The translations under genes and the position numbers were made by a program. This document shows, one piece after another, positions 8,272-16,922 of a DNA stretch of 64,000 nt. The stretch covers positions 372,001 through 436,000 of the forward strand of contig CAWIKX010000009.1 of NCBI GenBank assembly GCA_963836695.1, written 5' to 3'. Below the pieces are notes generated by a model. That model had not been told where the DNA came from, ran no database searches, and was given only the letters and a program-made list of their open reading frames with translations. Positions within the stretch are counted from its first letter, which is position 1. Each line of letters opens with the position of its first letter. This DNA comes from Roseiarcus sp963836695 (GTDB taxonomy: Bacteria; Pseudomonadota; Alphaproteobacteria; Rhizobiales; Beijerinckiaceae).

Positions 8272-8724
8272 CTAATATGTCTGACAAGCTGGTTGCCCGT
8301 CAATACTTGTTGTCCAAGTGGATTTATTTAGATCGACTTGCACCTTTTGAAAATTCCTTCGGGTACATTGAACGTTTGTGTTTTTATACCTGAAAGGTTG
8401 ATGAGCAGCATCGACGCAATATTTGTATGGCCCACTAACTATCGCGAATTTGCTGGCGTCTTCAGCGTATAAATAGCCTTCATTGGAAACAGACGTCTCT
8501 CGTCTTTGTAGTACAGTAACGCAGCTGCACGCGTTAACTGTCCACCATCCCTGAGATAAATAGTCAGCTATACCTGGGGTTGGAGGTTCAATATACGCAA
8601 TCGCTATTGAAAGTCTCTGTTGTGTCTTGTTGCAGATTTGCCACCCGGCATGAGCTTGTTGAGAATAGACCAAGAGTGTTACAACTGCAGTCGCAAATCT
8701 AGTCAGCGCGTGATATTTATGCAT
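8272..8724 (-). CDS. DUF1036 family secreted protein
   Basis: The product has 150 residues from ATG 8722-8724, which has GAGG six bases upstream. A signal peptide ends at about QQAHA. The mature part begins WQICNKTQQRLSIAIAYI and contains GWWTVNACSCVTVL, YLYAED and several cysteines, the typical pattern of DUF1036 proteins found in the periplasm or outside alphaproteobacterial and cyanobacterial cells. The function of the family is not established. Its base composition is clearly lower in G+C than the flanking genes, as for the next gene to the right, which suggests that both arrived together. Confidence 0.8.
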   Translation of the reverse strand: MHKYHALTRFATAVVTLLVYSQQAHAGWQICNKTQQRLSIAIAYIEPPTPGIADYLSQGWWTVNACSCVTVLQRRETSVSNEGYLYAEDASKFAIVSGPYKYCVDAAHQPFRYKNTNVQCTRRNFQKVQVDLNKSTWTTSIDGQPACQTY

Positions 8725-8974
8725 TGCTAACCTCACTATCGGTCAAAAAATAAGACTGCTCCGCGGTTCCAACTTGTACTTAGTATTTATCCGCACTTGT
8801 CACGTAAAACGAATTTTGATCTCACCCATATAGGTGAGGCCAAAGAAGCCAGGCCTCGGGGACTGCCACACCGGCGATGAGGCCTGACAAGCCCCTGTAT
8901 TCAGAACGAGCGGTGTGGGCGCCAAGAATTTCGTTTTAACCACCAGCTCTATTGCCCGACGGAAAATATCCCTG

Positions 8975-9604
8975 TCAGGCGCAATGAGGCGGGGGGCAGC
9001 CTTCGAAGCATGTGGCTTTTAGTCCAACGACGAAATGAAACCCATCCGCGTTGTGCCGTTTGCCGTCGGCGGGACAGCCCGATATGTTGGAAGACTCTTT
9101 GAATAAAGCCTTGCACTTGGTGCAAAATCGCCAGCCCGGCTCCTCTTGTATGTCCGGCCTCCGATCATGAAAAAGGAAAAAATTGAAACCAGCAGCGACG
9201 TGCGGTTTCCCATCGCGGGGGCAAACTCCATGGTCAGGAAAGCCGTTGAAGAAAAGTTCTCCGCAATTGCCGCAGAAACGCCAATCTCCTTGGCCCGTGC
9301 CAGTTGAGTCGTCAAAAGCGAGATAGTACTTTCGGTCGGAGCTCTGTACAGGGACATGGGGTTTGGTCGCCGGCACGCCGAACGCCGCGCAGCGGCCTTT
9401 GAACTTTCTGTCACCATTAAAAAATAACGTGTCGCAATTCGCGCAGTGCGCCCAATCAAATTGGCAAGGCGGCATGGCGAACACGCGCGAAATATTCGCG
9501 TCGAAACTGAGGGCAAGACCGGCACTTAGCGAAGTGAGTATTGTCGTCTTGAGCAATTGGCGCCGAGAGACTGCCTCATAGGGCTCGCAATGTGATTTCG
9601 ACAT
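8975..9604 (-). CDS. Tat-exported protein with three zinc-ribbon-like repeats
   Basis: The 209-residue product starts at ATG 9602-9604, preceded by GGAGG. It has a twin-arginine signal (SRRQLLKTTILTSLSAGLAL). The mature part consists of three repeats starting WAHCANCDTLFFNG, WRFCGNCGELFFNG and WRFCTKCKALF, each continuing to a third cysteine and then a DGKxH or equivalent histidine (CPRDGKPH, CPADGKRH). The C-x2-C ... C ... H spacing suggests one metal per repeat, and Tat export would fit folding around metal before transport. I do not know a named function. It lies in the lower-GC insert next to the DUF1036 gene. Confidence 0.65.
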   Translation of the reverse strand: MSKSHCEPYEAVSRRQLLKTTILTSLSAGLALSFDANISRVFAMPPCQFDWAHCANCDTLFFNGDRKFKGRCAAFGVPATKPHVPVQSSDRKYYLAFDDSTGTGQGDWRFCGNCGELFFNGFPDHGVCPRDGKPHVAAGFNFFLFHDRRPDIQEEPGWRFCTKCKALFKESSNISGCPADGKRHNADGFHFVVGLKATCFEGCPPPHCA

Positions 9605-10265
9605 AAATTCCTCCAATGAAAATCAGGGAATTTTCAGCCGCGCTCGATTACTCGTAGATGTCCCCGACACTGGGTGCGGGTTCGCGATCGCCACCGTAAC
9701 GGACAGTCCGATTATTTCGGAACCGCGTCCCCGCAAGTATAGCTGTCGCTGCGGCGAAGCGGGCATTAGTTTTTCCGACGAGCCGGCGGAAATAACTACG
9801 TAGGATTTCTCTTGGCAATAGGCAAAAGTACCTACACGCCCTCCGAGGCCGTCTCCCGAACCGTGGCGGATTCGCCGGCGATGCGGGCGCGCTCGATGTG
9901 AGGCCGCCGGCCATGTCGTCTGTTCGAAAAGCGACGGCGCGCTGGTTGATCTGCACATCGTGATCCGGACGAAGGATCGGCCACAAGGATTGTGGTCTTT
10001 GTGATTGACGGAGCGCCCGCGCGACCGCGCCATAGCCCGCCGAGAGACAAGCGCCCTTCCGGATTCTTTATGGCGCGGTCCCCCTTCCCAGCTTTCTTAA
10101 AAGGCGTCTCGTCTGTCCCTCGCCGAGCCATGCAAGCCGCGAGCCGGCGTCCGCAATCGTCGGCGGCGATTGACCCCACGCGGATTTAAAATCATTCTAA
10201 ACTGGCGGAGCGGTTGGCCGGGCCGGCAAGGCCGCCTCGCCGAAGGATCGACGGAGGGTGCGCCT
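9605..10265. other. Gene-poor stretch holding a gene fragment
   Basis: These 661 bases separate the Tat-exported protein gene from the HiPIP gene. The only recognisable content is the fragment duplicated from the c-type cytochrome gene (9903-9995). The remainder gives no protein match by eye, no RNA gene and no clear terminator; G+C rises again towards the right, marking the edge of the lower-GC insert. Confidence 0.5.
9903..9995 (+). pseudogene. Fragment duplicated from the c-type cytochrome gene
   Basis: This stretch aligns without gaps to 7502-7594 inside the cytochrome gene with about nine mismatches in 93 bases. Shared runs include TGTTCGAAAAGCGACG and CGGCCACAAGGATTGTGG. Homology stops on both sides. 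It lies on the same strand as the parent gene and about 2.4 kb downstream, so the DUF1036 and Tat-exported genes lie between the parent gene and its fragment. It cannot be expressed as a functional protein. Confidence 0.85.
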
Positions 10266-10529
10266 ATGCGTGAGACTTGCAACCATTCCGTCGTCAGCCG
10301 ACGCACTGTCCTCATCTCCGCCGGCGCCGCGCCCCTTCTCGCCCTGACGGCCAGCCAGGCGCAGGCCAAGATCGCGCAGACGCCGGTGCAGTATCAAACC
10401 ATGCCAAAGGACGGACACCAGTGCGATGGCTGCGCCCAGTTCGTCGCCCCCAACTCCTGCAAGCTCGTCGACGGCGAGATCGCGCCGTCAGGATGGTGCG
10501 CGCTATGGGTGAAGAAGCCCGCTGCTTAA
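10266..10529 (+). CDS. High-potential iron-sulfur protein (HiPIP)
   Basis: The 87-residue precursor starts at ATG 10266 with GGAGGG upstream. A twin-arginine signal (SRRTVLISAGAAPLLALTAS) precedes a small mature domain with the four cluster cysteines in HiPIP spacing: CDGCAQF, then SCK, then a C-terminal GWCALW. HiPIPs carry a [4Fe-4S] cluster between the 3+ and 2+ states and shuttle electrons in the periplasm, in phototrophs to the reaction centre and elsewhere to oxidases or other haem proteins. The nearby c-type cytochrome gene is a possible but unproven partner. Length and motif match the family well. Confidence 0.9.
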   Translation: MRETCNHSVVSRRTVLISAGAAPLLALTASQAQAKIAQTPVQYQTMPKDGHQCDGCAQFVAPNSCKLVDGEIAPSGWCALWVKKPAA

Positions 10530-10571
10530 GGCGATCCAGCGGGTCTTCGGCAATTCTCTCGGAGCAGGCGT

Positions 10572-12045
10572 TCACATCGGAAAGGCGCGCTGCCCGCTCT
10601 GGATGGTGATCCATTTGAGCTCCGTCATCTCCTCCATGGAGAAACGGCCGCCCTCACGACCATAACCGCTGTTCTTGACCCCGCCAAAAGGCGCGTGAGG
10701 CTCGTCCGACACCGTGCAATCGTTAAGGTGCACCATTCCCAATTCGAGGCTGAAGGCGAGCTCCATGGCTTTCTGCATGTCGTTGGTGATCACGCCGGCG
10801 GATAAGCCGTAGTCCGTGTCGTTGGCGATCTCGAGGGCTTCCTTGTGGTCCCGCACCTTGATGATCGAAGTGACGGGTCCAAAGCTCTCCTCGTGGAAGA
10901 TGCGCATCTCCCGGGTCACGCCGCTGAGCACCGTCGGCCAATAATACTGAGCCTCATGCTTGGCCCCGCACAGCAGGTTGGCGCCCTTGCCAACGGCGTC
11001 ATCGACATGGCCATCGATCACGGCGCATTGAGTTCCCTCGGATCAAAGGCCCGATTACGGTGTCAGCCTCGCGCGGGTCGCCGACCTTGAGGCTCTTGGC
11101 GACCGCGACGAAACGCTCGCAGAACGCGTCGAAGATCGGCTCTTCGACCAGGACGCGCGAGTTGGCCATGCAGACCTGGCCCTGATGGAAGAAGATGCCG
11201 AACGCGGCCGCGCGCACGGCGTAGTCGACGTCGGCGTCGCCGAGAACGATCAATGGGCTCTTTCCGCCCATTTCGAGCGTGAAGCGCTTAAGCGTCTTCG
11301 CCGCCTCAACAGCGAGATGGCGGCCCGTCTGCGTTGAGCCTGTGAAGGTGATCATCCGCACACGTTTGTCGGCGAAAATGGCCGCCCCAACCTCCGACGC
11401 GAGCCCGGGAACGACGCTGAGCAGGCCTGGCGGCAAACCCGCCTCGTCGAACACCTCGGCGATCTTGAGCCCCGTCACGGGCGTAAGCTCCGACGGCTTC
11501 AGGATGAAGCCATTGCCTGCCGCCAACGCTAAAACCACCTTTTTCATGGCGAGCAGAAATGGCGCGTTGAACGGCGCGATGCCGGCGATGACGCCGAGGG
11601 GCTGCCGTACGGTGAAGCCGAATTGGCCCGGCGCCGTGAGCGGCATCGTCTCACCCGGCGACCTGCGCATCTCGGCCGCGGCGGTTCTCAAGAGATCGAA
11701 GCAAAAGCCGACTTCAAACCCCGCCTTGCCAGCGATCGATCCCAATTCCTGGATGAGAACGTCGACGATCTCTTTTGTTTTGGCCGCCAGCACGTCGGCG
11801 GCGCGGAAGAATATCGCTTCGCGAGCGGACACGGGCGTCGCCGCCCAGGCCTTATAGGCGCCGTGCGCTGCGGAGATTGCGGCTTCGGTCTCGGCGGCCC
11901 CGGCCTGCTGGACCTTGGCGAACAGTTCGCCGGTCGCGGGGTTCCTGCTCTCTGCGGCTTCATTGCGCGAAGAGCGGATCCATTGTCCCCCGACATAAAG
12001 ATTGTAGTTCGGGACGCCATCAATCAGTTCAAACGCAGCGGACAT
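10572..12045 (-). pseudogene. Aldehyde dehydrogenase family protein, single frameshift
   Basis: The start is ATG 12043-12045 with GGGAGGAG upstream (MSAAFELIDGVPNYNLYVGG). The NAD-binding core, the general-base glutamate (FTLEMGGKS) and the nucleophile cysteine (GQVCMANSR) are intact, as is the C-terminal FGGVKNSGYGREGG. The frame breaks at GAGTTC 11030-11035 (GAACTC on the coding strand); deleting one A restores VIGPLIR...CAVIDGHVDDAV and a normal 490-residue protein. It resembles vanillin/benzaldehyde-type dehydrogenases that oxidise aldehydes to acids with NAD(P). The break lies in a GANTC-derived motif and is more likely a base-calling error than true decay. It is transcribed divergently from the ECF sigma gene. 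Confidence 0.85.
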
Positions 12046-12246
12046 CCAAATCTCCTCCCAAGTTCGCTTGTCGTCGTTATATCGATACACATACGACGAT
12101 GGCTGAAGCGCGCCAAGGGGAGCCGATCCACTGACCGCAGAATTTAATCGGCGACGCGACAAATACGGATTGGCGTGCTTTGCTGCTTACGAAGGCCCTG
12201 GCGCCAGCGGGCTCTTGTTCCGTTGGCCGGAGACCGAAATAGGTTC

Positions 12247-12277
12247 GGGAACCTTTTGCCCCGTTTTGCATCCAATG
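12247..12277 (+). promoter_or_regulatory. ECF-type promoter before the sigma gene
   Basis: GGGAACCTTTTG (12247-12258) followed after 10 bases by CATCCAATG (12269-12277) recurs with identical sequence and spacing at 12991-13021. GGAACC is the usual -35 element of group IV (ECF) sigma factors and the second block fits a -10. It lies 28 bases before the sigma factor start, so self-activation is likely. This is an inference from the repeat; no transcript start is known. Confidence 0.7.
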
Positions 12278-12305
12278 CGGGATCGCTTGACGCCTGAGGG
12301 TCGAA

Positions 12306-12983
12306 ATGGCTGCGACTGTTCTTGAGCTGACCACGGATGACGAGCAGCTTCTGGAGGGCGCGCGACGAAAAGATCGCGACGCGATCCGGCTTATCATCAA
12401 GCAGCACAACCAGCGGCTCTACCGGATCGCGCGCTCGATCGTGCGCAACGATTCCGACGCGGAAGACGTCCTGCAGGAGGCCTATGTGCGCGCCTTCACC
12501 AGTCTTAGCCAGTTCAGGGGGGAAGCCCGCCTCAGCACCTGGCTGGCGCGCATCGTGATCAATGAGGCGCTGGGCTTAATTCGCCGTCGGCGTCCGGCGA
12601 TCGACATCGCCCTCGTCTCGACCAATCCCGCGCTCGACGCAGAGATTATACGCTTTCCCGGTGCGAACCGGGTCCCCGACCCCGAGATGACTATGGCGCA
12701 GACCGAAATTCGCATGTTGCTCGAGCGGGCCATCGACAAACTGCCACCGACGTTCCGCGAGGTGCTCATCGCCCGACTGGTGGAGGGCATGAGCGTGGCG
12801 GAAACAGCGGAACTGTTTGGAATCCCGTCTCAAACCGTCAAAACGAGGCTGTTCCGCGCCCGCTCGCTCATGCGGACGGAAATGGAGCGGCATATTGGGC
12901 CGATGCTCGGCAACGCCTTCCCCTTCGCCGGAGAGCGCTGCGAACGACTGACCGCCGGGACGCTGAAGCGCCTCGGGCTCTGA
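12306..12983 (+). CDS. ECF-type RNA polymerase sigma factor
   Basis: The 225-residue protein starts at ATG 12306. The sigma-2 region includes HNQRLYRIARSIVRNDSDAEDVLQE, the typical core-binding and -10 recognition helices, and WLARIVINEALGLIRRR; the sigma-4 region includes LPPTFREVLIARLVEGMSVAETAE and the recognition helix SQTVKTRLFRAR. A linker of about 50 residues separates them. No anti-sigma gene is adjacent; a C-terminal tail of about 30 residues (FAGERCERLTAGTLKRLGL) follows sigma-4 and contains the only late cysteine. Matching promoters before it and before the next gene suggest an autoregulated unit controlling the secreted DUF4142 protein and the cupredoxin. Confidence 0.93.
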   Translation: MAATVLELTTDDEQLLEGARRKDRDAIRLIIKQHNQRLYRIARSIVRNDSDAEDVLQEAYVRAFTSLSQFRGEARLSTWLARIVINEALGLIRRRRPAIDIALVSTNPALDAEIIRFPGANRVPDPEMTMAQTEIRMLLERAIDKLPPTFREVLIARLVEGMSVAETAELFGIPSQTVKTRLFRARSLMRTEMERHIGPMLGNAFPFAGERCERLTAGTLKRLGL

Positions 12984-12990
12984 CTTTTCC

Positions 12991-13021
12991 GGGAACCTTT
13001 TGATTCAATCCTCATCCAATG
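12991..13021 (+). promoter_or_regulatory. ECF-type promoter before the DUF4142 gene
   Basis: GGGAACCTTTTG (12991-13002), 10 bases, then CATCCAATG (13013-13021) is an exact repeat of the arrangement before the sigma gene. It starts 8 bases after the sigma gene stop and ends about 43 bases before the DUF4142 start, so this gene and the cupredoxin can be transcribed independently of the sigma gene by the same sigma factor. Confidence 0.7.
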
Positions 13022-13063
13022 GCTTGCCGGTCGAATGGGACCGACAAAGCACTGGAGAAAGAG

Positions 13064-13585
13064 ATGCGTTTCATCCCAATCGCGGCCGGCGTGGCGCTGG
13101 CCTTGGCGTCCGTTCCGACTCTGGCCGAGGACGCCAAGCCCAACGACGCCCAGATCGCCCACATCGCCTACACGGCGGGCGTGATCGACGTCAAAGCCGG
13201 CCAGCTGGCGCTGCAGAAATCCAAGAACAAAGAGGTTCGGGACTTCGCGGAGAACATGGTGCACGACCATACGGCGGTCAATGACCAGGCGCTGGCGCTG
13301 GTTAAAAAGCTGAACGTGACGCCTGAGGACAACGGGACCAGCAAGGCCCTCATGAAGCAGGCCGAGGCCAAGCGCGCCGAACTCGAGAAACTGAGCGGCG
13401 CGAAGTTCGACAAGGCTTACGCCGACAACGAAGTCGCCTACCATAAGACGGTCGACAACGCGCTCGAGACGGTTCTTATCCCGGACGCGACAAACGCAGA
13501 ACTGAAGGATCTCCTGACCACCGGCCTCAAGATTTTTCAGGGTCACGAGATGCACGCCGAGCATGTCGCCCAATCCCTGAAGTAG
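13064..13585 (+). CDS. DUF4142 (PF13628) periplasmic protein
   Basis: The 173-residue protein starts at ATG 13064 behind GGAGAAAGAG; a signal peptide ends at about PTLAEDAK. The mature domain is almost wholly helical and shows the family pattern: IAHIAYTAGVIDVKAGQLAL, SKNKEVRDFAENMVHDHT, and a late EMHAEHV. This ferritin-like four-helix domain with conserved His/Glu residues is common in alphaproteobacteria, often beside stress sigma factors, but no biochemical role is settled. Here it lies between an ECF sigma gene and a cupredoxin gene, which fits an envelope stress or metal/oxidant response. Confidence 0.88.
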   Translation: MRFIPIAAGVALALASVPTLAEDAKPNDAQIAHIAYTAGVIDVKAGQLALQKSKNKEVRDFAENMVHDHTAVNDQALALVKKLNVTPEDNGTSKALMKQAEAKRAELEKLSGAKFDKAYADNEVAYHKTVDNALETVLIPDATNAELKDLLTTGLKIFQGHEMHAEHVAQSLK

Positions 13586-13594
13586 GAGGGCGCC

Positions 13595-13912
13595 TTGCGC
13601 ATCAGAATTGGCGGGCTCGCCCTTCTGACGGCTGTTTTGCTGAGTTCGCCCGCGGTCGCGGGCGAAACGATCCGCGTCACGATCGACAAAATGAAGTTCG
13701 ATCCCCCTAAGGTTTCCGCCCATGTGGGCGACACGATCGAATGGGCGAGCAGCGATTTTGTCGCTCATACGGCGACGGCCAAGAACAAGGATTGGGATGT
13801 GGCGATCCCGGCGAAAGGAGCGGGGCGCGTGACGTTGGTCCATCCGGGCGAGATCGATTACTTCTGCCGCTTTCACCCGAATATGACCGGACAGATCGCG
13901 GTCGCGCCTTGA
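13595..13912 (+). CDS. Cupredoxin (plastocyanin/amicyanin-like)
   Basis: A TTG at 13595 with AGGAGGG four bases upstream starts a 105-residue precursor with a signal peptide ending SSPAVAG. The mature domain shows the type-1 copper pattern: first histidine in FVAHTA, then the YFCRFHPNM block that supplies Cys, His and Met ligands. Cupredoxins carry single electrons in the periplasm; some small ones of this type are stress-induced. It follows the DUF4142 stop by nine bases, so the two genes are probably one operon. Confidence 0.9.
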   Translation: MRIRIGGLALLTAVLLSSPAVAGETIRVTIDKMKFDPPKVSAHVGDTIEWASSDFVAHTATAKNKDWDVAIPAKGAGRVTLVHPGEIDYFCRFHPNMTGQIAVAP

Positions 13913-13995
13913 GGCTCTTTGAAGCCAATTGCGCGGCCTCCGTTTGAGAAGAGCCGGGCTCAGTCTGCGTGCGGCGAGGGAAGCTTCGTCAACCG

Positions 13996-15774
13996 CTATT
14001 GCAACTCTCGCAGTTCGCCCAACCATGGCTCGTATCGCCGCCAGCGCGCCACCGATGTTCGGTAGATCGGCTGGCGCGCCTGCCAAACGCTTGCGGTGGT
14101 GATCCGGCGTGCGTTCCGATGAGGCGCTAGACACGCGTCGTTCCAGTCGAGGCCGCAGGCTGCGACGAGCCGTCGAGACTGGGCCTCGGGGTCGCCGACG
14201 AGCGCTTCGTAATCCACCTCCACGAACCGGGCGGCAGGCAAAACGCTTCGCCAATGATCCATGAGCCGCAGATACTGCCGGTAATAAAAAACGAGATCGC
14301 TGCGGTTCGACGCATAATCGAAGTTCGTTTCGAAATTCGTGGTGAAGATGGACAGCGCCGTGTCGATCGGATGGCGCCGGCAATGGATGAATGTGGCGTT
14401 CGGAATCAGACGATTGATGATGCCGACAAGAAAGAAATTGGCTAGCGCCTTGTCCGTCACGCGCTTCGCGGCCGGGTCGAGTGCTTTCAGTGTCGCTATA
14501 TAGTTGTTTGCAACGCGCCCCGCAGTCTGGGCGTCGCCGACAACCCTCAACAGATCGAAACTCAGAATTTGCGGCGATCTCCAAAATCCCTGCTCTCCTC
14601 CCGCCGCAACGTCCGGATGGCTTGACAGAATCTGCTCAGTCAAAGTCGACCCAGAGCGGGGCATGCCGACGATGAGGATGGGGGTCGAATCATCGATCCC
14701 GACATTTGGCGAGCGATCGAAAAAGGCTGGCGGCGTCATACTAATATTCAAATCGACCTGGCGCACGAGGCTTTCGCGATCGAACTCGCCTCCCATTCCG
14801 CGAAGCCGGTTGCCTTCCTCGAAGTTTCTCATCGCGGCTTCATATTCGCACCGGTCGTCATGCGCCTTTCCGAGCGCAAAATGCAGCATTTGGCGATGCC
14901 GGGGCATGAGCCTGGGCTGGTTTAAGGTGGCCTTCATTCGCTCGATAAGCGCGTCGTCCCCTGCGGTGATTTTGCGATTGGTTGTGATGCCGATCCAAAC
15001 TGAGTTCATGTTCAGACTTAGCTCGGAAGCGCGCTCAAACTCGGCCGCCGCCTCCTCCGAGAGCCCGTTTTGAGTCAGGAGGTTGCCAAGAATCGTCCGA
15101 GCTTTTCCACTCTTCGGATAGGCCGCGACCGTGGCCCGCATTTTGGCCAGAGCGGCCTCGAAATCGCCGGAAGCTTCGATGGCGCGCGCTTCGGCAATTC
15201 GAGCAATCAAGCCTCCGGATGCGCCCGCAGAGGCCACAGTACGGAATGCGCCTTCCGCCTCCGCTCGCAGATCGCGGGCACGGTAAAGCTCGCCAAGGCG
15301 CATCTGGGCGTCGACAAGGTCCGGCTTGAGCGCAACGGCGGCCTTGTATCCCGCCATCGCCATCTCCTCCTGACCAAACCCGTCGAAAACTTGAGCGAGA
15401 TAAAAGTGCGCAGCCGGCATTCGGCCGTCGAGGCGGATGACGTTGGCGAAGGTCTCCGCGGCCTCTTGCGGTCGGTCGACCGCCATAAGCGCGCAACCCA
15501 GATCGAGTTGGATCTCCGCGGACTTCGGGTTGAGTTCAGAGGCTCTCTTTAGAATGGCGGCGGCCTTCGTGGCCTTGCCGGATTAAATCAAGCTTTTGCC
15601 CTCGCGGGCAAGCCGTTGAGCCTCGCGGGAGACTGGTGATGGCAAAGCGTTCGAGCCGTTGACGACGCCGAGGCCTGGAAACGGTCCAGGGACGTTTCCA
15701 AATCCCTTGCCGCCTAGCCCTGGCAGAGGCGACGTGGGCGACCTTGTGGTCGTGCGGTCTGTTTTTCTACTCAC
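13996..15774 (-). pseudogene. TPR-sulfotransferase, interrupted by an in-frame stop
   Basis: From 15486 leftward the frame encodes TPR helices (AHFYLAQVFDGFGQEEMAM, YPKSGKARTILGNLLTQNG) and then a sulfotransferase domain with the 5'-PSB motif GMPRSGSTLTEQIL, used to bind PAPS. The same frame continues upstream of 15486 to SREAQRLAREGK and a GTG at 15772-15774, broken only by TAA at 15583-15585. Reading through gives ...REGKSLI-stop-SGKATKAAAILKRA, a natural TPR sequence. A single substitution (for instance GAA to TAA) therefore separates a short N-terminal piece from the rest. Either translation restarts downstream or this is a young pseudogene or a base-call error. Such proteins sulfate sugars, lipids or tyrosine; the acceptor is unknown. 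Confidence 0.7.
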
Positions 15775-15973
15775 AAAAATTGCTCAATGCTCACTGCGTT
15801 AATCCTCATAACAAACAAGTGATCACATCCCGAGCGCTGTCGACAGCTCAATCGACGATTTACCCCTTGACCCTTCCGCAATGTTAATTAATAGTAACCA
15901 AACGGCAACCTGCTCCGTGTGGCGGTTTCATGCCGTAGGTTGTGGCTTTACGTCCGCCAAATAAGGGGGAAAA

Positions 15974-16831
15974 ATGAAAAATTCTGACTATACAAAGCTT
16001 GCCGCTGGCCTGGCCGCTGTCGGCATGTCGCTGGTCGCCTCTGGTGCCTGGGCCGACGTGCTTCCAGTCCAGAACCTTACGTTCAATCAGTTGACCAACC
16101 CATTCAACCCGGCAAACTCGCAAAAGGACTTTTTTAACTCCGTGAAGCCGCTTGACTGGTCAGTTGGCACGGCTGGTGCGGGCGGTTCCCTGACCTACGT
16201 CGGTCAGCAGGGCTCCGAAGGCTTTCAGGGCGGTTCTGGCAATGTTTACCCAGTTTATACCAACCCCGGGTTCAGTGTTACGGTTCCGGCCGGAACCAAC
16301 TTCTTCCAGGCTGACGGCAATCCGGATTTCGAGAACACGATCTTTCAGACCGTTTCTGGGCTGACGGCGGGCACGACATACACCCTCCAGTTCCAGCAGG
16401 CAGCCGGTCAACAGACAGGGTTCACCGGCGACACCACCGAGCAGTGGAAGGTGTTCCTTGGCGTGGGAGGTATCGGCGTCGACTGCTCGTCGAATCCCTG
16501 CACCGTTACCGGCACGGCTGATAATCTCGAGAACGATTCGACACTGATGAACACCCCATCCCAGCACAACATCAATTGGAATAGTGTCACCATGAGCTTT
16601 ACGCCGACTGCCGCGGAGCTGAACAATGGGAGCGCGGTGCTGACGTTCCTGGCTTGGGGTGACGGCGGCAGCACCACCAACCTACCGCCGACGGTGTTCC
16701 TCGAAGGTGTCAACACGCCGCCGACGAACGTGCCAGAGCCGTCGACCTGGGCGATGATGATCATGGGCTTCCTTGGCATGGCCTTCGTCGGCCGCCGCCA
16801 GATGAAGAAGCGGGCTGTCGCCACAGCTTGA
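15974..16831 (+). CDS. PEPxxWA-CTERM exported protein
   Basis: The 285-residue precursor starts at ATG 15974 behind AAGGGGGAAAA. A signal peptide ends at about SGAWADV, and the mature part is rich in Gly, Thr, Asn and Gln with strands typical of secreted beta-sandwich proteins. The C-terminus reads VPEPSTWAMMIMGFLGMAF followed by GRRQMKKR, which is the PEPxxWA-CTERM sorting signal handled by exosortase/archaeosortase-like systems. Two cysteines (CSSNPC) may form a disulfide. A strong terminator follows. The biological role of this family is unknown; it is likely surface or matrix material. Confidence 0.85.
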   Translation: MKNSDYTKLAAGLAAVGMSLVASGAWADVLPVQNLTFNQLTNPFNPANSQKDFFNSVKPLDWSVGTAGAGGSLTYVGQQGSEGFQGGSGNVYPVYTNPGFSVTVPAGTNFFQADGNPDFENTIFQTVSGLTAGTTYTLQFQQAAGQQTGFTGDTTEQWKVFLGVGGIGVDCSSNPCTVTGTADNLENDSTLMNTPSQHNINWNSVTMSFTPTAAELNNGSAVLTFLAWGDGGSTTNLPPTVFLEGVNTPPTNVPEPSTWAMMIMGFLGMAFVGRRQMKKRAVATA

Positions 16832-16848
16832 GCGTCGCTTAAATTAAA

Positions 16849-16886
16849 CAACGCCCGGGAGAAGCCTTGCATTCTCCCGGGCGTTG
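16849..16886 (+). terminator. Hairpin terminator after the PEPxxWA-CTERM gene
   Basis: CAACGCCCGGGAGAA (16849-16863) pairs perfectly with 16872-16886 across an 8-base loop; CTATTTCT follows. The stem is very stable, the T-tract is weak. It starts 18 bases after the stop codon and probably ends that transcript before the next gene. Confidence 0.85.
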
Positions 16887-16922
16887 CTATTTCTAGCGCT
16901 GGACTTCTTCGAGGAAGCCGCA

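Noticed and set aside
13913..13964. Terminator after the cupredoxin gene (GGCTCTT ... AAGAGCC)
   Set aside because: The arms are only 7 bp with a loop of about 29 bases and no T-tract, so a functional terminator is not supported.
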